Shown here: positions 1-7,614 of the stretch, piece by piece
Position numbering within the stretch: position 1 is the first letter of the stretch
Layout: each line of letters opens with the position of its first letter
Source: a virus
Reading direction: 5' to 3' (one strand)
DNA length: 20,617 nt
Virus record (IMG/VR): IMGVR_UViG_3300042197_000630
Span: 1-20,617 of that record
Translations under genes and position numbers: made by a program
The notes under the pieces: generated by a model
Databases searched by the model: none
Seen by the model: the letters and a program-made list of their open reading frames with translations, nothing else
What the model was told of the DNA's origin: nothing

Positions 1-243
1 GGCGTCACACACAACGGCATTCCAATGTTGTATGATGAAGATTGCGGTGTGAACCGTGCATACTTCATCAACAGCACCTACCTTCGTGCGCACATTCTCA
101 AGGGTGTGAACATGCGCACTAAGAACCTGGTTGCGCCGTGGACTGTGGATGCTATTGGTAAGCGTGTTGTGTGGCAAGGTAACTTCTGTAACTGGAAGTG
201 CTTCCGTACACATGCTGTCCTGCGCAACGGAACAACGGGGTAA
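1..243 (+). CDS. Major capsid protein, C-terminal fragment (5' end outside the window)
   Basis: The reading frame is open from base 1, so this is the last 80 residues of a longer protein. The visible part contains G-I-P-M-L-Y-D-E-D-C followed by YFINSTYLRAHI. This resembles the end of HK97-fold phage major capsid proteins, where a 'G(I/V)P(I/L)xxDxDC' segment and a 'YFLNxxYLxLH' strand precede a C-terminal strand with paired aromatic and basic residues. Known role of the family: it assembles the icosahedral head shell. The position just upstream of small head-associated genes and a terminator supports this. It could instead be another HK97-fold head protein; the missing N-terminus prevents certainty. 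Confidence 0.68.
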   Translation, partial: GVTHNGIPMLYDEDCGVNRAYFINSTYLRAHILKGVNMRTKNLVAPWTVDAIGKRVVWQGNFCNWKCFRTHAVLRNGTTG

Positions 244-247
244 TACC

Positions 248-640
248 ATGGCACAACGTAAATCAAAACGCTTTCAGATTGAAGTAGTGTACAATAAGGA
301 GCTGCTTCAAACTAAATACATGCGCAACAGAGACAAAAATGCTGAAGAAATCGAAGATGAAGATGGCAACATGATTGCCAATCCAAACTTCGGTAAAAAC
401 TTCATTGAAGTCAAAGATGCGGAAATTGTGCCAGAAAGCTACATGGTGTATTTCCCTGCTGGTCACAGCGTGTGGTTTCGCACCAAGGCTGACATGGCAC
501 GTGCTGGTATTGTTGAGCATGAAAACTTCGAGATTGATCTCAACACTGGCTTGCCAGTGGAAGTTGAACGTATGCTTGACTTGAAGCAGCATGTAATGAA
601 GAACACACGCGAAGTTCGCGTGATTAATCGGAGGGCCTAA
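248..640 (+). CDS. Unknown small head-associated protein (130 aa)
   Basis: I do not recognise this family. The ATG at 248 lies four bases after the stop of the capsid gene and is preferred over an in-frame ATG at 131, which would sit inside the capsid coding sequence. The N-terminus is basic (residues 4-7, RKSK); an acidic stretch (about residues 31-40, AEEIEDEDGN) follows, and the middle is rich in short strands (ESYMVYFPAGHSVWF, about residues 62-77). The C-terminus is basic. It has no membrane segment or signal peptide. Lying between the capsid gene and another head gene, and co-transcribed with them, it is probably a virion component such as a decoration or head-completion protein, but that is inferred from position only. 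Confidence 0.7.
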   Translation: MAQRKSKRFQIEVVYNKELLQTKYMRNRDKNAEEIEDEDGNMIANPNFGKNFIEVKDAEIVPESYMVYFPAGHSVWFRTKADMARAGIVEHENFEIDLNTGLPVEVERMLDLKQHVMKNTREVRVINRRA

Positions 641-643
641 CAA

Positions 644-1315
644 ATGCCGCGTCGTATTCCCACTTTCTTCCCGCAACGTGTGCGTATGAATGTGCGTCGA
701 AAGGTGTACACTTCTAGCATTGAAGGTGATGACCTGATCACTGCGGAGTTTGGCGCACCACTTGCGGCAAACAACACTGCAATTCTTGCAGCACAGAGCA
801 TTTCTTCTGCGGGTAATGCAAGCCCAGGTGCGAATTATACTGCAAGTGAAGGGCAAATGGGTCGTTGGGGTCGCGGTGTTCGTGTTGTTGCATCAGGCGC
901 TTCGACTGCATTGGTTACGATTACTGGTCGTGACTATCTTGGTCAGCGTATGCAAGAGGTGCTTACGCTCAATGGTGCTACGCCTGTGCTTGGTGTCAAG
1001 GCGTTTCGTTACATTGATAACGTTGCATGGGCTGCTGGTGGTGCGGTCACACTTGATGTTGGTATCACTAACCTGATGGGCTTGCCTGAAAAGGGTAAGG
1101 CTATGGTTAATGAAATCAAGAACAGCGCTGCAAGTGCAAACGCTGGTACGTTCGTTGCGGGTCTTGCCAATGCAACGACTCCTACTGGTACGAACGCAGA
1201 TGTGCGCGGTACGTACCTGCCTGTGACTGTCATTCCTGACGGTACAAACACGTTTGAAGTTCGGTACATTGCCGATACTTCAAACCTACACGGTAATGCT
1301 CAGTTTGCTGCATAA
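644..1315 (+). CDS. Putative head decoration/structural protein (223 aa)
   Basis: The start at 644 is supported by a strong Shine-Dalgarno GGAGGG at 630-635. The N-terminus is strongly basic and Pro/Arg-rich (MPRRIPTFFPQRVRMNVRRK), and the rest is low in charge and rich in Ala, Gly, Thr and Val. About residues 78-130 look like alternating beta strands (RVVASGASTALVTITGRDYL, then VLTLNG and VTLDVG). This is typical of phage capsid-surface or cement proteins with beta-sandwich folds. Its gene is the last before an intrinsic terminator, as expected for the end of a head-gene transcription unit. I cannot assign a named family; it could also be a minor tail or head-fibre component. A virion role is inferred from composition and neighbours. 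Confidence 0.72.
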   Translation: MPRRIPTFFPQRVRMNVRRKVYTSSIEGDDLITAEFGAPLAANNTAILAAQSISSAGNASPGANYTASEGQMGRWGRGVRVVASGASTALVTITGRDYLGQRMQEVLTLNGATPVLGVKAFRYIDNVAWAAGGAVTLDVGITNLMGLPEKGKAMVNEIKNSAASANAGTFVAGLANATTPTGTNADVRGTYLPVTVIPDGTNTFEVRYIADTSNLHGNAQFAA

Positions 1316-1345
1316 CGTGTAGCCTTTGCTGTAGCTGCTAACTTG

Positions 1346-1378
1346 GCCTGTCAGTGCGTGTCACTGACAGGCTCTTTT
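1346..1378 (+). terminator. Intrinsic terminator after the head genes
   Basis: A perfect 11-bp inverted repeat (GCCTGTCAGTG at 1346-1356, CACTGACAGGC at 1362-1372) with a 5-base loop CGTGT is followed by TCTTTT. This is a textbook rho-independent terminator on the + strand, 31 bases after the stop of the 223-aa gene. Only 16 bases separate the T-tract from the next start codon at 1395, so downstream tail genes must be reached by read-through. The position is similar to the leaky terminator downstream of the capsid gene in T7-like phages. Confidence 0.92.
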
Positions 1379-1394
1379 CAGCAAGGACCGTGTA

Positions 1395-2090
1395 ATGGCC
1401 TTTCGTTCATATTCTGCACTTGTACAATCAACAATAACAGCTTTGCGCATGGTTGCTGGTCCTAGCACTCAGCAATATGCAGAAGATGCTATTGGTGACA
1501 AGCTGCGTGAAGTGTATGAAACGGTGCGTACTGAACGCTGGTGGGATCATCTAATGCGGTGGGAAGCGCACCAATTAGATGGAACCACCGGCAAAATTGT
1601 CGGTACTATTAGCAATGCATCGCAGGGTTGGCATGATGTGCAGTATCTGTACTTCGGCAACAATCCGCGTCCAATGGATCAATTATCTTCTATTGAAAAT
1701 CCATATCGTTTAACAGGCACTACACCACGTTATGTAGAGCCATTGAATGTAACTGATGATCCTGAAGGCAACAAGCTGTTTCGCATATGGCCGTTGACTT
1801 CAATAACCACGATTGATAAGCCTATTCGCATTCGTGTTCGTGTTGATCCGCCTGATTTATTCACGGATCCATCAGTGCTTGTGCCGTTCGATGAATGGGT
1901 ATTGATCAATGGTGCTGCATTTAAGTACTCCGCTACTGACGCGGCTAATGCCGCACAGACTGCTGAACATCAAGCAGCATTCGAAGCACGACTAACACAG
2001 CTTATTCGCCGCTTTGATACGGCAGTCATTGTGCTTGATCCGCGCAGGACTAATCCAAATGGTGTTGATGAATGGTGGGAGGAACGATAA
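1395..2090 (+). CDS. Head-to-tail adaptor-like protein (231 aa)
   Basis: The ATG at 1395 has an AAGGA Shine-Dalgarno at 1383-1387, immediately after the terminator. Residues about 20-60 (starting AGPSTQQYAEDAIGDKLREV, then TERWWDHLMRW) form helices resembling those at the start of podovirus adaptor or tail tubular A-like proteins, which bind under the portal and receive the tail nozzle. A beta-rich middle (residues about 75-170, including FRIWPL and IRIRVRVDPPD) and a C-terminal helical bundle (LINGAAFKYSATDAANAAQ, then FEARLTQLIRRF) also fit phage adaptor proteins: fully helical ends that pack as a 12-mer. The following gene overlaps its stop codon and encodes a nozzle-like protein, the usual partner. 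Family assignment is from overall pattern, not from a catalytic motif. Confidence 0.62.
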   Translation: MAFRSYSALVQSTITALRMVAGPSTQQYAEDAIGDKLREVYETVRTERWWDHLMRWEAHQLDGTTGKIVGTISNASQGWHDVQYLYFGNNPRPMDQLSSIENPYRLTGTTPRYVEPLNVTDDPEGNKLFRIWPLTSITTIDKPIRIRVRVDPPDLFTDPSVLVPFDEWVLINGAAFKYSATDAANAAQTAEHQAAFEARLTQLIRRFDTAVIVLDPRRTNPNGVDEWWEER

Positions 2091-3832
2091 TGCAGCTAAT
2101 ACGCCGCAATCGCAATCCATCATTGCGTGTAACACGGCAAATACCTAATGTCGAAAAGATACGTGTTAGAGAAGCAAGAGAGTTTAAGGGCGGGTTGAAT
2201 ACATTCGACACGCCTCTTAATCTATCCACACGCTTCATCATTGAATGCCGCAATCTATATCCAGATACTAATGGCCGTTTGCGTCTGCGGTATGGTACAT
2301 CTGTGTTTGCAGATGTGACAGGTGTACTTGATGAAATCATTGCAATGGAGTATTACAACACGGGGATTATTGCTGTTGGTAAGAACGGCAAGATTGTCAG
2401 CATCAATGCATCAGGTGTTGCTACGTTGCGTTGGGATGCTACCATCGCAGATAATAGCGTAGCACCTAGTGGCAATAACTCACCTAGTGGCTGGTCAACA
2501 GGCTTGACCTTCGCAAGCTTCACACAGTTTGCAGGTGATCTAATCATTTGCAATGGTGTGGATAAGCCGTTGCGTATGCAGCCAAACTATGCCTGCACGT
2601 ATCTGTATGACGCAGGTACTGCAAGCAATGTGAATGTGCCGATTGCAAAGTTTTGCACCACATGCAACAATTATCTAATCCTTGCAAACACAACAACAGA
2701 TAAAACTACTTTGTACATCGGTATGAAGGCTGTGGCAGGCACATTTGTTGGTGATCCTGGTGTTGATAATGATGCAGTCAATTTCGTAACTAATACGTAT
2801 GTTAATCGTGGCAGTCCTGACATTACAGGTATTGCGGCATTTCGTGATACACTGATTGTATCATTCAACGAAACGCTGCTTGCAATCAAGCTAGGTACAT
2901 ACGACACATCAGGCAACCATCCTGCGCATATTCCTGATGTTGAAGATGTGATTGAAAATCATGGCAGTGTCAGCCATCGCTGCCTTGTGCCGCTTGGTGA
3001 TGATATTCTGCTGCTTGATCAGGCTGGCATGGCCGGGGTACAACGTGCAGCATTGACCGCTAAGCTGTCACCCACACGCGAAAGCACATTAATTGGCACA
3101 GACTTGCAGCAATCACTAGCACCATTTACGCAAGCACAGCTAGAGCAGCATGTGTTCGCCATACATGATCGCATTGCACAGCACATCATGTTCTTTGTGC
3201 CTAAGAGCGATACCGTAGCAGTGAACACTGACAACAATGTGTTCGTGTACTGCTTTGATCGTGCGCTGAAGTTTAATGCATGGGCGTACTTTGATCAGAT
3301 GGCGTATCGTTGTGGTTGTCGTACAGCCGAAGGACGCATCTTCCTTGCACAAGGTGTGAAGGTGTTCTTCTACCACAATCAATACAATCCATTGTACAAT
3401 GATTACTCAATCGGTGGTACACAAACATGGGACACTGGCCAGTTGTGGGATGATAACACTGGTTGGGAAGAGTTGTCAAACGCAGTTGGTGTGCCGATAC
3501 CATACACGTTTGCTACGCCATGGTCAGATATGCGCACTACGGGTATGTTGAAGTATTCTAAGTACGCATCAGTTATATGTGAAGGCAACGGCACGTTCTC
3601 ATTGCAAATGTTTGTGGATGATTTCTTGCAGCCAGAGTTGTCTATGCAGTTTCAAATGACGGAAATCCCTGCTAATACCAACGTCGCAACACGCCCTGCA
3701 AACAATGCACAGCTATACGCATGGCCAGCTAAGTTTAACTCTATGCGCCTGCGTGTAACTGGTGAAAGCAATGCGTACATCGCATTTGTTGGTTTGCAAA
3801 TGTATTACATCACTGGCTCCATCAGGAGATAA
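2090..3832 (+). CDS. Tail nozzle / tail tubular B-like protein (580 aa)
   Basis: The start is placed at 2090 because the ATG overlaps the upstream stop (TAATG) and has GGGAGGAA at 2077-2084 as its ribosome site; an earlier in-frame GTG-like extension inside the previous gene has no such site. Near the N-terminus the protein has EFKGGLNTFDTPLNL followed by CRNLYPDTNGRLRLRYGTSVF (about residues 33-72), the 'Nxxxxx-G-x-LxxRxGT' pattern common at the start of podovirus nozzle and P22-like tail-plug proteins. The rest is beta-rich with repeated short strands and few charged helices, consistent with a beta-propeller-like nozzle. Its place between adaptor and tailspike supports a role in closing and extending the short tail. 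A generic tail protein of another type is possible. Confidence 0.6.
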   Translation: MQLIRRNRNPSLRVTRQIPNVEKIRVREAREFKGGLNTFDTPLNLSTRFIIECRNLYPDTNGRLRLRYGTSVFADVTGVLDEIIAMEYYNTGIIAVGKNGKIVSINASGVATLRWDATIADNSVAPSGNNSPSGWSTGLTFASFTQFAGDLIICNGVDKPLRMQPNYACTYLYDAGTASNVNVPIAKFCTTCNNYLILANTTTDKTTLYIGMKAVAGTFVGDPGVDNDAVNFVTNTYVNRGSPDITGIAAFRDTLIVSFNETLLAIKLGTYDTSGNHPAHIPDVEDVIENHGSVSHRCLVPLGDDILLLDQAGMAGVQRAALTAKLSPTRESTLIGTDLQQSLAPFTQAQLEQHVFAIHDRIAQHIMFFVPKSDTVAVNTDNNVFVYCFDRALKFNAWAYFDQMAYRCGCRTAEGRIFLAQGVKVFFYHNQYNPLYNDYSIGGTQTWDTGQLWDDNTGWEELSNAVGVPIPYTFATPWSDMRTTGMLKYSKYASVICEGNGTFSLQMFVDDFLQPELSMQFQMTEIPANTNVATRPANNAQLYAWPAKFNSMRLRVTGESNAYIAFVGLQMYYITGSIRR

Positions 3833-3834
3833 CA

Positions 3835-5871
3835 ATGGTAAGCAACATCAATCCTGATTTCATTACTACTGCGCCAGTTTCTAAGACTGGTATGAAAGCG
3901 CAGTTGCAATTCGCTAAGGATGAAATCAGCGCACTACAAGCAGATGTCAGCACCATCGGTGTGTACTTCACACAGATAGGTACTGGTGCTGATGCACGTT
4001 CATGGTCAGATAAAATGGCCGAATTGGGCTTGTATGCTGGTGACTTTGGCGCAGATTTCACTGGTGTCACAGATACGCAAGCTAAGCTGCAAGAGTTGTT
4101 TGACGCTGCTGGTTCACAAGGCAAGCTTGCAATCATCCCTGATGGCGTGTATCGAGTTAATTCACCGCTGACGCTCCCTGCTGCTGCGGCTGGATTGATT
4201 ATGCGCGGCAAGATTGTGTATCATGGTACGGGTGTTGCATTAACCATTGGCAGTGCCGGCAATACATCACGTGTGCAATACAAATGGTTTGATGGTATTC
4301 ACATTGAGCGTAATGCCACAACTGATTGGCTAAACGAGTCTGACATTGGAGTGCTTGCACGTAACTGTGATAATTGTTATTTCAATGTGCGCAGGATTAA
4401 AGGCTTCACTATCGGCGTTCGCACGTTAGGCGCTGCTGCTGGTAGTGGTAGCGGTCTTGCGCATGGGTTTGAAGATAATCTCATATTCATTGGGCAGATT
4501 GTTGATTGCCGCTATGGCTTCGACATTCACACTGATGGTGAGTTTTCGTGGAACAATGCTAATCGCTACTTTGGCGGTCACTTTGCAAACGCAAGTGGAA
4601 CCAATACATCACTCTCACGCTTTGGTGTGCGGTTATCTCGTGCTGATATTGTAAGCTACAATCTGCATAATCAACACGTATTCTACGCTCCATCATTTGA
4701 ATTACAACGTCGTAACACAGATGGCAGTAACTATCGTGATGCTATACCATTCCTAGTTGGAGTGGCTGGTCGTGGCATTGTTGCACATGACATGCGCATG
4801 GAAGCCTGTACAAACTTCACCGCAAGACATACTGCTAATGCACAAGATTGCTTCTATGATGTAGCTTATGTTGGATCATGGGGCTATAATCTAAGCGTTG
4901 ACTACGATGCAGCAGTAACACGTGCTGGTGGTACTGTGCGTGTTATGCACCAGATGGGTGGTGTAGAAGAAACACAGCGTCTTGTTGCAGATGTACCGTC
5001 TGTGCGTGAGGCTATGTATTTTGATGAAGAGATTGAAGCCAACGGCAAAGCATTTGAACAGCTTGCGATACTTGGAGGCACTGCTGCTGGCGCTACGCTC
5101 GATGCAATGGTGCTTACTGGTGGTCGTGATAGCTTTGAGCTAACTACGAATGACGTGGGTATCAATGGTGCATACGCTGTAGGCTTCATTGTAGATTGTT
5201 CATCCTGCAAAGAGTTTTCATTAGCAGTTGGTGGTAGCAATTTACAGATGGTTGTCGCACAGTGGGATGGTTCACAGAATGAATTAGGTAGCTTAATACC
5301 TGTACGCTTTGCCGGCATGAGTTGCATTTACAATGCAACAGCGCGCTGGTGGGCTGCTGGCACTAACTTCGATGCAACAACGGCAGTAACGCATGAAACA
5401 GCGCAGAAGTATTATGAACATCAACGCATCACACTGCATTCTAACGCGCAATTTGCATTCATTGGCGTACTAGGTGAAGGTGCTTCACCTATTACTGGCC
5501 GTCTGAAAGCATTGCGCTTGTATGTTCCTGCACGTGCGCAAACGCCACGTGTGTTGTTTGGTGGTCAATATAAGTGGGGTTCGCGCGTAAAAGAGTTTAC
5601 AATCAATTATCCAAGTGGCATATCACAGGGACCAAATAGCTACAGTGTAGTGACACACACTGTTGCAGGTATGAGACAAGGTGATCAAGTACAAGTATCG
5701 TATGATCCTGGTACGGGCTTTCACAATGGCGGGCTGATCCTACACGCATTAGCTGGCATGGGTACAGGATCAAGCAACACACTTGCAGTTGTACAACAAA
5801 ACATAAGTGCCGGCACAATAAATTCTGCGGCTGGTAATTTATATGTGCGTTGGACACGTAGGAGAGCATGA
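3835..5871 (+). CDS. Tailspike with pectate-lyase-type beta-helix (678 aa)
   Basis: Start at 3835 has AGGAG at 3824-3828. Residues about 11-38 (TTAPVSKTGMKAQLQFAKDE then ISALQADV) form a predicted helix like the virion-attachment ends of podovirus fibres and spikes. Residues about 67-115 carry YAGDFGADFTGVTDTQAKLQ, then KLAIIPDGVYRV, matching the entry to the pectate-lyase superfamily 3 right-handed beta helix (D(F/Y)GAxxDGxTDxTxAxQ ... G(x)(V/I)xxPxGxYxV). A long Gly/Asn-rich strand-and-turn region follows (to about 430), then a jelly-roll-like portion and a C-terminal beta module (about 555-678) with QVQVSYDPG and LYVRWTRRRA, probably for trimerisation. Family knowledge: such spikes bind and often cleave host surface polysaccharide. 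Substrate and active residues cannot be read from sequence alone. It is followed two bases later by a membrane protein gene. Confidence 0.85.
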   Translation: MVSNINPDFITTAPVSKTGMKAQLQFAKDEISALQADVSTIGVYFTQIGTGADARSWSDKMAELGLYAGDFGADFTGVTDTQAKLQELFDAAGSQGKLAIIPDGVYRVNSPLTLPAAAAGLIMRGKIVYHGTGVALTIGSAGNTSRVQYKWFDGIHIERNATTDWLNESDIGVLARNCDNCYFNVRRIKGFTIGVRTLGAAAGSGSGLAHGFEDNLIFIGQIVDCRYGFDIHTDGEFSWNNANRYFGGHFANASGTNTSLSRFGVRLSRADIVSYNLHNQHVFYAPSFELQRRNTDGSNYRDAIPFLVGVAGRGIVAHDMRMEACTNFTARHTANAQDCFYDVAYVGSWGYNLSVDYDAAVTRAGGTVRVMHQMGGVEETQRLVADVPSVREAMYFDEEIEANGKAFEQLAILGGTAAGATLDAMVLTGGRDSFELTTNDVGINGAYAVGFIVDCSSCKEFSLAVGGSNLQMVVAQWDGSQNELGSLIPVRFAGMSCIYNATARWWAAGTNFDATTAVTHETAQKYYEHQRITLHSNAQFAFIGVLGEGASPITGRLKALRLYVPARAQTPRVLFGGQYKWGSRVKEFTINYPSGISQGPNSYSVVTHTVAGMRQGDQVQVSYDPGTGFHNGGLILHALAGMGTGSSNTLAVVQQNISAGTINSAAGNLYVRWTRRRA

Positions 5872-5872
5872 A

Positions 5873-6151
5873 ATGGATAACCTTAGCTTCATTAACCGCA
5901 TTGCTGAGAGCAGTCCAGCAATCATTGGCATTCTGCTTGCAGGATATGTCGCATGTTGGAATGTGTTAAAATCATTATTGCGCCGCCTAGACAAGAAGGA
6001 TGAACAGTTATTAGAGTTGAACAGTGAAATGCTCACTGCTGTAGCTGCCGTGACCAAAGCAGTAGAGCGTTTGACAGACTCCATATTGTATCGCAACACA
6101 AGTTCACTGATCAGTAACAGAGTTGTACGTAATGAAGAGGATGATTTGTGA
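5873..6151 (+). CDS. Small membrane protein, holin candidate (92 aa)
   Basis: The ATG at 5873 lies one base after the tailspike stop, with a GGAG ribosome site at about 5861-5864; an earlier in-frame start inside the spike gene is less likely. Residues about 13-35 (SSPAIIGILLAGYVACWNVL) form a single hydrophobic membrane segment. The rest is charged and looks like a coiled coil (LLRRLDKKDEQLLELNSEML, then VAAVTKAVERLTDSI). One N-terminal membrane helix plus a cytoplasmic coiled coil is the topology of BhlA/UviB-type holin-like proteins. Its position at the end of the tail genes would suit a lysis gene, but no endolysin is visible in the window. It may instead be a superinfection or membrane-anchoring protein. 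Confidence 0.72.
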   Translation: MDNLSFINRIAESSPAIIGILLAGYVACWNVLKSLLRRLDKKDEQLLELNSEMLTAVAAVTKAVERLTDSILYRNTSSLISNRVVRNEEDDL

Positions 6152-6156
6152 GAAAA

Positions 6157-6207
6157 GGGCTTGACAAGCCCGACTTTGGGGGTATAATAGCCCAAAACGG
6201 CTTGGGC
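6157..6207 (+). promoter_or_regulatory. Nested inverted repeats over the promoter and leader (operator candidate)
   Basis: Three dyads overlap the promoter. GGGCTT-GAC-AAGCCC (6157-6171) covers the -35 box. TTTGGG (6175-6180) and CCCAAA (6191-6196) flank the -10 box symmetrically with a 10-base gap. GCCCAA (6190-6195) and TTGGGC (6202-6207) form a 6-bp hairpin with a 6-base loop just ahead of the start codon. The first two could be operators for a repressor or activator. The last could mask the start region in read-through mRNA. None is followed by a T-tract, so I do not call a terminator. Function is inferred. Confidence 0.5.
6161..6188 (+). promoter_or_regulatory. Consensus sigma-70 promoter upstream of the GNAT gene
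   Basis: TTGACA at 6161-6166 and TATAAT at 6183-6188 are both perfect matches to the bacterial housekeeping consensus, with a 16-base spacer. The predicted start of transcription is about 6195, 20 bases before the GNAT start codon. It is the only promoter of this quality I found in the late block. Confidence 0.88.
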
Positions 6208-6214
6208 AGCTAGT

Positions 6215-6679
6215 ATGTCAATACGTATCCGCACTTACAAACATAGCAATGACTACTCGCGGGTGCTATTGTTGTCTGAGTTGATGTATAATGAGAGTAA
6301 ATACACGCATAAACCATTCATGCGTGAAGCAGTGTATGAGTTTTTGGAGAGAATTGATAATAACACGCTCATTGGTTACGTTGCTGAGCATAATGAGCGT
6401 GGTATTATCGGATTTATTGGCTTAACACAGATGCCATACATATTTACTGGTGGCTTCTTTGTACATGACCTGGCATTTTATGTAATGCCAGAGATGCGTC
6501 ACACATTAGCGTTCGCAGCATTGCTTCGTGCGGCTGAGGACTACGCTAAAAGTGGTGGTGCAGATGCAGTAGTGCTTGGCATTACTGCTCCACATGATGT
6601 TTCTCGCGTAGCACGTGCTTATCATAAGCGCGGTTACAAAACATTCGGTGCATTCATGCGCAAGGAGTTGACACAATGA
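6215..6679 (+). CDS. GNAT-family N-acetyltransferase (154 aa)
   Basis: The length and strand-helix order fit a single GNAT domain: an N-terminal strand and helices (residues 1-47), paired strands GYVAEH and GIIGFIGL (54-70), strand 4 FVHDLAFYVMP (82-92), the acetyl-CoA helix MRHTLAFAALLRAAEDYAK (94-112), strand 5 ADAVVLGIT, and a final helix and strand (ARAYHKRGYKTFGAFMRKEL). The family transfers acetyl groups from acetyl-CoA to amines; the substrate is unknown. The usual Q/R-x-x-G-x-G/A pyrophosphate loop is degenerate here, with R95 kept but Leu and Phe where Gly is expected. No clear Shine-Dalgarno precedes the ATG. The gene has its own strong sigma-70 promoter inside a late block, yet overlaps the next gene by ATGA. 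Confidence 0.82.
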   Translation: MSIRIRTYKHSNDYSRVLLLSELMYNESKYTHKPFMREAVYEFLERIDNNTLIGYVAEHNERGIIGFIGLTQMPYIFTGGFFVHDLAFYVMPEMRHTLAFAALLRAAEDYAKSGGADAVVLGITAPHDVSRVARAYHKRGYKTFGAFMRKELTQ

Positions 6680-7602
6680 GTTTTGGCGGCGGATATAAAC
6701 CACCCCCTGATAATTCCGTGCAGTTGCAACGTGAGCAATTTGCACGTGAAGATACAAACCGCGCTGCTGAGCGACAACGGCAAGAGGAAGATGCTGCTAG
6801 GCGTCGTGGCGAGTTCACAACGGCACGTGATACCGCTATTGGCGATTATCGTGATCGTTCAGCACAGCGCTTGACCGAACGCGGTCTTGATCCTACACAG
6901 TATAACTTCCTGATTGAGAACGCAATCAGAAGTGGCCGTAATGCGCTGCCTGATCTGGATACTAATCCATCGCAATACTTCACTGATGCATTACTAGACA
7001 ATGCTATCAATCGCACACAGGCTGATCGTCGTGCAAGCTACACTACGCAGGCTAATCGTGCGTTTGCTGATAACTTCGAGCGCGGATTGTTTCAAGATAC
7101 TGCTGATGATCAATTCATTAACGCAATTCTTGGCAATCAGCGCGGTGAAGCGGTTCGCTCGCTAGACATGGCACGTAGTCGTGGCAGTCTTGACCAAGTT
7201 GGGTATGATGCTGCAATGGCACGACTTGGTGAAATGGAACAAGCAGGCCGTAGCACCGCTAATAACCTTGGTAGCGCGGTCATTCAAGGCTATCGCAATC
7301 GTACACGTGATATTGGTAATCGTGCAAGAGAAGCTGCCGGTAACTATGAGTTGGGTGGTGATTTCAATCTTGGTGGTTACACTACAGAGTTGTCTGATCT
7401 AACTGGTACACTGCGTAATTCACTGGAAGGTGACATTAGCAGCGCACTAGCTGGCCAACAATTCTTTGATCTTGGCGACATACTAACACGTGGTGGTAGT
7501 GCGCAAGGTCCGACTAATCCTGCATCATTACCTGGCTTTATAGCCGAACGTGAACGTGTTCGCAATGCTGAACGCGGCGTTGGTGGTGGTGGAACATTCT
7601 AA
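6676..7602 (+). CDS. Putative internal virion protein (308 aa)
   Basis: The ATG overlaps the GNAT stop (ATGA) and has AAGGAG at 6662-6667. After a short Gly/Pro start (MSFGGGYKPPPDNSV) the protein is almost wholly hydrophilic and helical, with many Arg, Glu, Gln and Asp residues (for example QREQFAREDTNRAAERQRQE at about 18-37) and a Gly-rich tail (GVGGGGTF). There is no membrane segment, enzyme motif or signal peptide. This composition, and its place first in a row of similar genes after the tail genes, match podovirus internal core or ejection proteins that are released into the cell envelope at infection. Individual function is not recognisable; assignment rests on composition and context. 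Confidence 0.68.
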   Translation: MSFGGGYKPPPDNSVQLQREQFAREDTNRAAERQRQEEDAARRRGEFTTARDTAIGDYRDRSAQRLTERGLDPTQYNFLIENAIRSGRNALPDLDTNPSQYFTDALLDNAINRTQADRRASYTTQANRAFADNFERGLFQDTADDQFINAILGNQRGEAVRSLDMARSRGSLDQVGYDAAMARLGEMEQAGRSTANNLGSAVIQGYRNRTRDIGNRAREAAGNYELGGDFNLGGYTTELSDLTGTLRNSLEGDISSALAGQQFFDLGDILTRGGSAQGPTNPASLPGFIAERERVRNAERGVGGGGTF

Positions 7603-7614
7603 TAGGAGTGTGAC

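Noticed and set aside
263-856. Long open frame on the - strand (about 197 codons)
   Set aside because: It lies antisense to well-supported head genes that have ribosome sites; no protein-like pattern, and it breaks gene order.
3835-5871. Diversity-generating variable repeat at the tailspike C-terminus
   Set aside because: No adenine-rich AAY codon cluster, no matching template repeat, and no reverse transcriptase in the window.
6157-6182. GGGCTT/AAGCCC hairpin as a terminator for the late genes
   Set aside because: Stem is short and no T-tract follows; it coincides with the -35 box, so an operator is more likely.
5839-6234. Open frame of about 131 codons on the - strand across the promoter region
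   Set aside because: Shadow of the holin-like gene; it would cross the sigma-70 promoter and has no ribosome site.
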